The notes under the pieces are model-generated. The model was not told the DNA's origin. It saw nothing but the letters and a program-made list of their open reading frames with translations, and ran no database searches. A stretch of DNA of 64,000 nucleotides from Streptomyces liliiviolaceus (GTDB lineage: Bacteria > Actinomycetota > Actinomycetes > Streptomycetales > Streptomycetaceae), in contig NZ_JAGPYQ010000002.1 of assembly GCF_018070025.1 (NCBI RefSeq), forward strand, positions 1,860,001 to 1,924,000. The letters are read 5' to 3'. Made by a program: the position numbers and the translations under genes. Within the stretch, counting starts at the first letter, position 1. The number at the start of each line of letters is the position of its first letter. Shown here piece after piece: positions 34,233-41,362 of the stretch.

Positions 34233-35471
34233 TCAGGCGGCCGTGATCACCAGGACCGCGTTCTGACCGCCGAAGCCGAACGAGTTGCTCACCGCGACCT
34301 CCACCTTCCGTTCCCGGGGCGATCCGGCGACGATGTCCAACTCGACCTCGGGGTCCTGCCGTTCGAGGTTGGCGGTCGGCGGGATGGTGCCGTTCTCGAC
34401 GGTCAGTACGGTCAGCGCGGCCTCGATCGCGCCGGCGGCTCCCAGGGTGTGGCCGGTCACCCCCTTGGTGGAGGTGACCGCAGGGCGTTCGCCGAGGAGC
34501 CCTCTCAGCACCCTGGCCTCCGCCGCGTCGTTGAGCGGTGTGGAGGTGCCGTGGGCGTTGACGTGGTCGACCTCCTCGGGTGTGACGCCCGCTCCCGACA
34601 GGGCCGTGCGCAACGCCCGCAGAACCCCCGCGCCCTCGGGGTCGGGGGCGGTCATGTGGTAGGCGTCGGCGGAGGCCCCGTACCCGGCGATCCGTGCCCG
34701 GACCGTCGCCCGGCGTGCCCGGGCGTCCGCCTCGCGTTCGAGGACGAGCATGCCGCTGCCCTCGCCGATGACGAAACCGTCGCGGTCCGCGTCGAAGGGG
34801 CGGGACGCGGCGGACGGTGCGTCGAGCCTCCGGGACAGTGCGCCCATCTGCGCGAATCCCGTCACCATCAGGGGACTGACCCCGGCCTCGGCGCCGCCCG
34901 TGACGACCACGTCGCAGCTTCCGTCGCGCAGCAGGTGCAGGGCCGTGCCGATCGCCGTGGCACCGGAGGCGCAGGCAGTCGCCGTGACCAGGTTCGGACC
35001 CTTGGCGTGCAGGTCCATCGCCAGGTGTCCGGCGGCCATGTTGGGCACGAGCATCGGGATCAGCAGGGCAGAGACCGCCTCCGGGCCCTTCTCCAGCATT
35101 CTCCGGTGCTGGGTCTCCCAGGTCGCCACTCCCCCGAGGCCGCAGCCGACGACGACACCGACGCGGACGCCGTCCCAGGTACGGGGGTCGAGCCCGGCGT
35201 CGGCGACCGCCTCACGGGCCGCGGTGATGCAGAGCTGGCTGAAGCGGTCGTGCGCGAGGGAGCTGCGCCGGCCCACGTGCTCGCGGGCGGAGAAGCCGGG
35301 CACGGTGCAGGAGATGTCCACGGGAAGTCCGGCCAGCGAGGGGTTCCTGGCCGCCGGGGAGCGGCCCGCGCACACACCCTTCCAGGTGTCGTCCGCGCCG
35401 ATGCCGGCCGAGGTGACCAGTCCGACGCCCGTGACCGCGATGGGCGGTGAAGGCGACCCGGTGGTGGTCAT
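34233..35471 (-). CDS. redR: RedR: beta-ketoacyl-ACP synthase II (FabF-like)
   Basis: A 412-residue KAS II. Catalytic Cys is in TATACASGATAIG, the two His in VNAHGTSTPLND and GVTGHTLGAAGAIEA, and the C-terminus has NSFGFGGQNAVLV. It elongates the acyl chain on RedQ with malonyl units, after RedP has made the first condensation, to give the fatty chain of the monopyrrole (dodecanoate in S. coelicolor). It is the first gene of the leftward operon, reading away from redP across a 510-base control region. Confidence 0.93.
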   Translation of the reverse strand: MTTTGSPSPPIAVTGVGLVTSAGIGADDTWKGVCAGRSPAARNPSLAGLPVDISCTVPGFSAREHVGRRSSLAHDRFSQLCITAAREAVADAGLDPRTWDGVRVGVVVGCGLGGVATWETQHRRMLEKGPEAVSALLIPMLVPNMAAGHLAMDLHAKGPNLVTATACASGATAIGTALHLLRDGSCDVVVTGGAEAGVSPLMVTGFAQMGALSRRLDAPSAASRPFDADRDGFVIGEGSGMLVLEREADARARRATVRARIAGYGASADAYHMTAPDPEGAGVLRALRTALSGAGVTPEEVDHVNAHGTSTPLNDAAEARVLRGLLGERPAVTSTKGVTGHTLGAAGAIEAALTVLTVENGTIPPTANLERQDPEVELDIVAGSPRERKVEVAVSNSFGFGGQNAVLVITAA

Positions 35472-35660
35472 GCCGGGCCCTCGTCGGGGGAAGCGGCGTC
35501 GTCATCGACGACCAGCCTGCCGTACCTCACGCTCATGCGTCCCTCTCGCCCTCGCGTCCCTGTCGCCCTTGTGTCCTTCGCGCCGTTGCGATGCGCCCTG
35601 CCTTTCCGGCGCTCGCAAGGAGCCGCCGCGGCATTTCGCCACCGAGTGTGGGCGCCCGGG

Positions 35661-35700
35661 CTGACCGCCCGCTGACCGATGACTGACCGCGCGCTGACGG
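35661..35700 (+). promoter_or_regulatory. forward array of four heptamers at 11-bp pitch (candidate SARP operator)
   Basis: CTGACCG starts at 35661, 35672 and 35683 and CTGACGG at 35694, each exactly 11 bases apart. Direct repeats at 11-bp spacing are the hallmark of SARP binding sites. This lies in the 35472-35981 divergent gap between redR and redP, which has no gene. No clear -10 hexamer can be pointed out at the canonical eight bases after the last repeat. Confidence 0.85.
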
Positions 35701-35727
35701 ACCGGCACCCATCGGCACAGGGGTGCT

Positions 35728-35767
35728 GTGTCAGTCATCGGTCAGTGCCTCGTCAGCGATCGGTCAG
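35728..35767 (-). promoter_or_regulatory. reverse array of four heptamers at 11-bp pitch (candidate SARP operator)
   Basis: Read on the minus strand, CTGACCG, CTGACGA, CTGACCG and CTGACAC end at plus positions 35761, 35750, 35739 and 35728, again exactly 11 bases apart. With the forward array it forms a dyad centred near 35714, 27 bases between the arrays. One array per divergent promoter is the natural reading. Confidence 0.85.
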
Positions 35768-35800
35768 CCCCTCCGACCAGACTCGGCCCGGACATCGCCC

Positions 35801-35875
35801 ATGACCGCCCGGAACACCTGACCGTCCGCACCGCACGACCGTCCGCACCACATGGATCTCCGGAGCACACGGCCG
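35801..35875 (+). repeat. 17-bp-spaced GACCGTCCG repeats upstream of redP
   Basis: GACCGTCCGCACC occurs at 35820 and 35837; related ATGACCG (35801) and ACGGCCGTCCG (35869) continue the same 17-base rhythm (17, 17, 34). They lie between the heptamer arrays and the redP start. The spacing differs from the 11-bp arrays, so a second factor or no function are both possible. Confidence 0.5.
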
Positions 35876-35981
35876 TCCGGAAGACGAGGAGCACTCGCGT
35901 GGTTGCACGTCTTCGCGACCGACCGACACCTCGGTACGTCACCGGTGACCGCCGCGGTCGGCCGAGCCGGGACGGTGTCAG

Positions 35982-36989
35982 GTGAGCCGGGCCGCCGTGC
36001 TGACGGGGGTCGGCAGCTGCCTGCCGCCCAGAGCCGTCCCGAACGACGAACTCGCCGCCGGGCTGGACAGTTCCGAGGAATGGATCCGCTCACGCACAGG
36101 CATCGAGCAGCGGTACTTCGCGGAGCAGGGCACGGCGACCTCCGATCTGGCCGTCGGGGCGGGCGAGAGAGCCCTGAAGAGCGCGGGCGTCTCCACCGTG
36201 GACACGGTGCTCGTCGCGACGACCACCCCGGACCGCCCCTGTCCGGCGACCGCCCCCGTGGTGGCCGCCCGGCTCGGTATGAGGGGAACGGCCGCCTACG
36301 ACGTGTCCGCCGTCTGCACCGGATTCGTGTACGGGCTCGCGACCGCGGCGGGGCTGATCTCCGCGGGCGTCGCGGACCGCGTGCTGGTGATCGGCGCGGA
36401 GACGTTCTCCACCCTGCTCGATCCCGAGGACCGGTCCACGGCTGTGATCTTCGGGGACGGCGCCGGAGCGGTCGTCCTGCGTTCGGGCGATGCGGCGGAG
36501 CCCGGCGCGCTCGGCCCGTTCGACCTGGGCAGCGACGGCGACGGCGAGGACCTGATCACCGTGCCCGCGGGCGGCTCACGCCAGCGCCTGTCCGGGCTGC
36601 CGCCGGCGGCCGGCGAACGGTACTTCGCCATGTCGGGCAAGGAGGTCTTCCGGCACGCGGTGCTGCGGATGACCGGGTCGGCCCGCACGGTCCTCGCCCG
36701 GGCGGGCTGGCGGGCGCGGGACGTCGACCATCTGGTGAGCCACCAGGCGAACCTCCGGATCACCAATCATGTCGCCGACGACCTCGGGATTCCCCGCAAC
36801 CGCTGCGTCAGCAACATCGCCGAGGTCGGCAACACCGCGGCGGCCTCCATCCCCCTCGCCCTCGACCAGGCGCACACCGAAGGTGCGTTGCGGCCGGGCG
36901 GGCGGATGCTGCTCACCGCGTTCGGCGGCGGGCTCACCTGGGGGTCCGCGGTACTGACCTGGCCGGACCTGGACCCGGCCCGCGCATGA
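35982..36989 (+). CDS. redP: RedP: KAS III (FabH-like) starter condensing enzyme
   Basis: A 335-residue ketosynthase III from the GTG at 35982. Catalytic triad: Cys112 in SAVCTGFVYG, His in SHQANLRIT, Asn in EVGNTAAASIPLAL. RedP condenses acetyl-CoA (or branched starters) with malonyl-RedQ, the first step of the dedicated fatty chain, and so sets the chain-end type of the prodiginine. First gene of the long rightward operon; its stop lies inside an ATGA, but the ACP start with a good ribosome site is 80 bases further. Confidence 0.93.
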   Translation: MSRAAVLTGVGSCLPPRAVPNDELAAGLDSSEEWIRSRTGIEQRYFAEQGTATSDLAVGAGERALKSAGVSTVDTVLVATTTPDRPCPATAPVVAARLGMRGTAAYDVSAVCTGFVYGLATAAGLISAGVADRVLVIGAETFSTLLDPEDRSTAVIFGDGAGAVVLRSGDAAEPGALGPFDLGSDGDGEDLITVPAGGSRQRLSGLPPAAGERYFAMSGKEVFRHAVLRMTGSARTVLARAGWRARDVDHLVSHQANLRITNHVADDLGIPRNRCVSNIAEVGNTAAASIPLALDQAHTEGALRPGGRMLLTAFGGGLTWGSAVLTWPDLDPARA

Positions 36990-37066
36990 GCGGCAGTACC
37001 GGCGCCGGTACCGACAGGAGCGCGAGTACGAGCACAAGAACGAGCAGGAGCGAAGGAGCAGACGGC

Positions 37067-37321
37067 ATGAGTGTGATGTACGGCAGGCTGGTCGATCTGC
37101 TGGTCGACCGTTTCGAGGTGGACCGTGCGGAGATCGGCCCTGACACCACGTTCGAGGACCTCGACATGGACTCGTTGTTCCTCGTCGAGCTGTTGCTCGT
37201 CATCCAGTCCGACTTCGGTGTGCACGTCGACGACGACGCCGCTTCCCCCGGGGACACGGTCACGCAGGTCGCCGACCTGATCGAGCGCCTCGCCTCCGCC
37301 GAGGTCCCCACCGGGCCGTGA
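37067..37321 (+). CDS. redQ: RedQ: acyl carrier protein
   Basis: An 84-residue ACP. Ser36 in DLDMDSLFLVEL is the phosphopantetheine site, and the sequence is acidic with the usual four-helix pattern. The ATG at 37067 is chosen because GAAGGAG precedes it by eight bases; an upstream ATG at 36986 overlapping redP would add a Ser/Thr/Gly stretch foreign to ACPs. It carries the growing acyl chain between RedP, RedR and the borrowed FAS enzymes. Here the order is redP-redQ. Confidence 0.92.
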   Translation: MSVMYGRLVDLLVDRFEVDRAEIGPDTTFEDLDMDSLFLVELLLVIQSDFGVHVDDDAASPGDTVTQVADLIERLASAEVPTGP

Positions 37322-37409
37322 CCAGGCCGCAGCCAGCCGCGGCCCACCGACGACCAGGCAGCCGAGCAGCCGGGGCCGGAGTCCGCCGGAAAACGAGTCG
37401 AGGACGACC

Positions 37410-37670
37410 ATGAGCACCCAGCAGTCAATCATCAACTACATCGCCGGTGTGTGGCTCGACGGTGACGCCGAGGGCCTCGACGCGCAGGTCCCCCTCGCCG
37501 AGCTCAACATCATCGACTCGGCGGGGATCTTCGACCTCGTGCACTACATGCAGGACGACTTCCGTATCACCGTGCCCCTGCAGGAGATCTCCCCGGCGAA
37601 CTTCCGCACGGTCGACACGATGGCAGCGCTGGTCGAGCGGCTGCGGCGAGAGGGGGAGACCGTCCGATGA
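37410..37670 (+). CDS. redO: RedO: carrier protein for proline
   Basis: An 86-residue PCP/ACP. Ser37 in LNIIDSAGIFDLV is the phosphopantetheine site. It is the PigG-type carrier that holds L-prolyl, then pyrrolyl, during action of RedM and RedW. GAGGACGACC precedes the ATG at 37410; the stop overlaps the redN start (ATGA), so the two are coupled. Confidence 0.9.
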   Translation: MSTQQSIINYIAGVWLDGDAEGLDAQVPLAELNIIDSAGIFDLVHYMQDDFRITVPLQEISPANFRTVDTMAALVERLRREGETVR

Positions 37671-39604
37671 CGAACGTCACTGGGGACAGGCCGGACAGCC
37701 ACGACCGGCGGACCGGGCAGGACGGGCAGGACGGCGGCGGTGTCCGGCGTCAGGTCGTCGACATCATCGCCTCACGGACGCTGTACGACGAGTCCTACCT
37801 CCTTCCCGACAGCCACTTCGAGGCGGAACTCGGTATCGACTCGGTCATCTTCGAGTCGATCCTGGCCTCGGTGAAGGAGCAGTTCTCACTGGTGGCGCCG
37901 CTGCCGTCGGGCCTCGTGACGGTCGGCGACCTCGTCCGCGCGGTCGAGCAGGCCTGCGAGGTCCCCGCTGGGGACGTTCCCCGGCCGACGGACACCGCAC
38001 CGGGTGGCTCGCTCCTGGAGACGGTCGTCACCACCACCATGCGGCACACCCAGTACCAGCGCGATCAGCTGGCGCCCGGCGCCGACTTCGAGAGCGAACT
38101 GGGCATCGACTCGGTGGTCCTGGCCTCGATCGTGGCCGACGCCGCGCGTGGGCTCGGCCTTCCCCCCGACCTGGCGGGCACCGTCACCGCGACGACCCTG
38201 GACGAGTTGGTGGAGGCCCTGCGTCCGTACCACGAGGGCGCACACCGGGTGGGCCGGTCGCTCACCGAACCCGGTCGGAGTGCGGCGCGGATCCCGGACG
38301 AGCGAGCCGCCGACGAACGGGCCGCGGACGAGTCGGACCCGGCCTGGGACGGCCGCTCCATGAAGGACTTCGTGGAGGAACGCGACGGCGACCTGTTCGC
38401 CAAGACCCGCAGCTTCGGCAGGTATCTGCGGCGGCGCGAGGCCGAGCGGCTCTACTGGTACGGCATGCCGCTGCACTCCCGCTGCTCGAACCGGGCCGTC
38501 ATCTTCGACGAACTGGAGGGCCGCGAACGCGAGTTCCTGATGTTCGCGTCGAACAACTACCTGGGCCTGGCCAACCACCCCAAGGTGATCGAGGCGGTCT
38601 GCGACGCCACGCACCGGTACGGGGCCACGCACACCGGCTCCCGGTTCATCGGCGGGACCAACATGCTCCACAAGGAACTGGAGCGGCGCCTCGCGGCCTT
38701 CAAGCAGCGGCCGGCCTGCATCGTCTATCCCGGTGGCTACGCGGCGAACATCGGCGCGATCTCGGCGCTGGTCAAGAGCTACGACACCGTCGTCGTCGAC
38801 AAGCTCAACCATATGAGCATCGTCGACGGCGCCCGGCTCTCCGGCGCCACCCGCCGGATCTACCAGCACAACGACATGGCCGACCTGGAGCGCATCCTGA
38901 AGCGCTGCGACGAGGGGTCCGGCGGCAAACTCATCGTGGCCGACGGCGTGTTCAGCATGCACGGCGACATCTGCGACCTGCCCGAGATCGTCCGCCTGGC
39001 CAAGGACCACGGCGCCAGAGTCATGATCGACGACGCGCATTCCACGGGCGTCCTCGGCCGGCGTGGCTCGGGCACGGCCGAGCACTTCGGGCTCAAGGGC
39101 GAGGTGGACCTGGAACTCGGCACGATGAGCAAGACGCTCGCGGGCATGGGCGGGTTCGTCGTCGGCGACGAGGAGGTCGTCGAGTACCTCCGCTTCTACT
39201 CGAACTCGTACGTCTTCGCCGCGAACATTCCCGCGGGTGTCGCCGCCGGGCTCATCGCGTCCATCGACGTCATCGAGTCGGAGCCCGAACGCATCACGAA
39301 GCTGTGGCACAACATCCGGCTGCTGCGGAGCCAGTTGGCGGACGCCGGCTTCGATCTGGAGAACACCCGCAGCGCGATCCTTCCCCTGGTCATCGGCGAC
39401 GAGCGCAAGGCGATGGAGATGGGCCGCGCGGTCCGGGACAGAGGGCTCTACTGCCAGACCGTGGTGTTCCCGGGCGTGCCGCTCGGTGACGCGCGGCTGC
39501 GGGTCAGCGTCACCTCGGAGCACACCCCCGAGGACCTGGAGACCGCAGCGGGCATCTTCGTCGAGGCCGGCCGCGAGGTCGGTGTCCTGCCGTCGGCGGG
39601 GTGA
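37667..39604 (+). CDS. redN: RedN: ACP-ACP-alpha-oxoamine synthase (HBM synthase)
   Basis: A 645-residue protein. Two carrier domains come first: Ser59 in LGIDSVIF and Ser149 in LGIDSVVL. A PLP-dependent alpha-oxoamine synthase follows from about residue 225, with ASNNYLGLANHPKVIEA, MIDDAHSTGVLGRRG and Lys489 in GTMSKTLAGMGG. This is the domain order of PigH. In the known route it joins the malonyl/pyrrolyl-derived acyl chain to serine with loss of CO2, giving 4-hydroxy-2,2'-bipyrrole-5-methanol. A short DERAADERAADES repeat is in the linker. It starts in the redO stop. Confidence 0.93.
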   Translation: MTNVTGDRPDSHDRRTGQDGQDGGGVRRQVVDIIASRTLYDESYLLPDSHFEAELGIDSVIFESILASVKEQFSLVAPLPSGLVTVGDLVRAVEQACEVPAGDVPRPTDTAPGGSLLETVVTTTMRHTQYQRDQLAPGADFESELGIDSVVLASIVADAARGLGLPPDLAGTVTATTLDELVEALRPYHEGAHRVGRSLTEPGRSAARIPDERAADERAADESDPAWDGRSMKDFVEERDGDLFAKTRSFGRYLRRREAERLYWYGMPLHSRCSNRAVIFDELEGREREFLMFASNNYLGLANHPKVIEAVCDATHRYGATHTGSRFIGGTNMLHKELERRLAAFKQRPACIVYPGGYAANIGAISALVKSYDTVVVDKLNHMSIVDGARLSGATRRIYQHNDMADLERILKRCDEGSGGKLIVADGVFSMHGDICDLPEIVRLAKDHGARVMIDDAHSTGVLGRRGSGTAEHFGLKGEVDLELGTMSKTLAGMGGFVVGDEEVVEYLRFYSNSYVFAANIPAGVAAGLIASIDVIESEPERITKLWHNIRLLRSQLADAGFDLENTRSAILPLVIGDERKAMEMGRAVRDRGLYCQTVVFPGVPLGDARLRVSVTSEHTPEDLETAAGIFVEAGREVGVLPSAG

Positions 39605-39611
39605 GGCGACG

Positions 39612-41351
39612 ATGACGGAAACAGCCCTGACGCGGATGCCGTACGGCCGCGATCCCTCACTGGCCGACTCCGGTATCCCGTCGAACGAGTCCGACGACAC
39701 CGCGCTGATCCGGTTGCCGCGGTCGCTGTCCCCCGAGCAGGCGGCCCGGCCCGCGTTCATCGGCGCACAGCCCCTCACATACGGCCAGTTGCAGGTGAAC
39801 GTCACCGGTGTCGCGTCCGGCCTGCTCGGACTCGGCGCGACGCTCGGCGACCGGGTGGCCATCTGGATGGACAAGTCGCCCCGCTACGCCGAGGCGATTC
39901 TCGCGGCCCTGCGGGCCGGTTGCGCCTATGTCCCCCTCGACGGGGGCCAGCCGCCCGCACGCGTGGAGCACATCCTCACGGACTGCGAACCCGTGGTCCT
40001 CCTCACCGACCACCGGCACCTGGAACTGCTCGCGGGTCGTGAACTGCCTTCCTCCGTACGGGCGATCGTGGTGGCCGACTTCGCCGCTGAGGAAGTGAAC
40101 GGGGCCACGTCGAGGCCGACGGCACCTGTCCGGCCGTGGGCCGACTTCGCCGCGACGGCAACAGGCGAGGCGGCTCATGTCGAGTCACTCCCCACCCCGG
40201 ACCGCGACGACCTCGCGGCGATCCTCTACACCTCCGGCTCGACCGGCACGCCGAAAGGGGTGCGGATCACCTACCGGAACCTGGCGAACTTCATCCGCTG
40301 GGCCCGTACCGAACTGGCCGTGGGACCGGACGACGTGTTCGCCAACCACGCCTCCTTCAACTTCGACCTGTCGACCTTCGACCTCTTCACCGCGCTGTCG
40401 GTGGGCGCCGGGGTCTGGATCGTCGCCGACGACCAGGCACGCGACGTCGCGGCGCTGGCCAGGGGGATACGCGAGCACGGCGTGACGGTGTGGTACTCCG
40501 TCCCCTCCGTGCTGAACCTCCTGACCCGCTCGGGAGCGCTCACCCCGGACACGGTACGCACCCTGCGGTACGTCCTCTTCGCGGGCGAGGTGTACCCGAT
40601 CGGCCAGTTGCGCTCGCTCGCGGCCCGGCTGGCCGAGGAGACGACGCTCTACAACCTGTACGGGCCGACCGAGACCAACGTCTGCACCTACCACCGGGTC
40701 CGCGCGGAGGACCTGGCCCGGGACGAGCCCGTACCGATCGGCACCCCGGTACCCGGCGCCCGTGTGTCCGTCGTGGACGAGGACGGACACACCCTGCACG
40801 GACCCGATGCGTTCGGCGAGCTGATCGTGGAAGGTGACTGTGTCACGCCCGGCTACTGGCGACGGGAGTCGCACACGGCCGACGCCGGAGACGCTGCCGC
40901 CCGAAACACTGCTGCCCTAGAAACCGCTGCCGGACACGGGAAGGGCCGTCACGCCACCGGCGACCTGGTGAGCTACCAGGGAGCCGGCCTCGTCTACCGC
41001 GGACGCCGGGACCGGATGGTCAAACTCAGCGGTTACCGCGTGGAGTTGGGCGAGATCGAGGCCGCGGTGCTCAAGCACCCGGCCGTCGCGTCCGCCGCCG
41101 TCGTGGTCGACACACAGGGCCCGGAGCCACGGATCGCCCTCCACTACACCCTCGGTCCGGGCGCCCGCAGACCGAACCTCATCGAGATCAAGCGGCACTG
41201 CGCACAGCACCTGCCCCGCTACATGCTGCCCCAGCTGGCCACCTGCCTCGACGAACTGCCCCACAACGCCAACGGCAAGACCGACTACCACCGCCTGGGC
41301 AGCGGGACGGCCGGTCCTGTCCGGCACTCGCAGGCCGTGCCCGGCAACTGA
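39612..41351 (+). CDS. redM: RedM: proline adenylation enzyme
   Basis: A 579-residue stand-alone NRPS A domain; ATG at 39612. Core motifs: LYTSGSTGTPKGVRIT (A3), FANHASFNFDLSTFDLF (A4), LYNLYGPTETNVC (A5), HATGDLV (A7), YRGRRDRMVKLSGYRVELGE (A8) and NANGKTDY (A10). It activates L-proline and loads RedO, the PigI step. An Ala/Thr-rich insert of about 25 residues (near 425-450) lies just before A7 and looks like a simple-sequence expansion. Twelve bases separate its stop from redL. Confidence 0.92.
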   Translation: MTETALTRMPYGRDPSLADSGIPSNESDDTALIRLPRSLSPEQAARPAFIGAQPLTYGQLQVNVTGVASGLLGLGATLGDRVAIWMDKSPRYAEAILAALRAGCAYVPLDGGQPPARVEHILTDCEPVVLLTDHRHLELLAGRELPSSVRAIVVADFAAEEVNGATSRPTAPVRPWADFAATATGEAAHVESLPTPDRDDLAAILYTSGSTGTPKGVRITYRNLANFIRWARTELAVGPDDVFANHASFNFDLSTFDLFTALSVGAGVWIVADDQARDVAALARGIREHGVTVWYSVPSVLNLLTRSGALTPDTVRTLRYVLFAGEVYPIGQLRSLAARLAEETTLYNLYGPTETNVCTYHRVRAEDLARDEPVPIGTPVPGARVSVVDEDGHTLHGPDAFGELIVEGDCVTPGYWRRESHTADAGDAAARNTAALETAAGHGKGRHATGDLVSYQGAGLVYRGRRDRMVKLSGYRVELGEIEAAVLKHPAVASAAVVVDTQGPEPRIALHYTLGPGARRPNLIEIKRHCAQHLPRYMLPQLATCLDELPHNANGKTDYHRLGSGTAGPVRHSQAVPGN

Positions 41352-41362
41352 CGGAGACGCTC

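Noticed and set aside
35661..35875. Repeat array read as a CRISPR or direct-repeat origin
   Set aside because: Units are only 7 or 13 bases with 4-base spacers, far too short for CRISPR; no cas or replication gene is near.
36986..37066. Upstream ATG of redQ overlapping the redP stop
   Set aside because: It would add 27 Ser/Thr/Gly/Arg residues before the ACP fold; the ATG at 37067 has GAAGGAG at good spacing.
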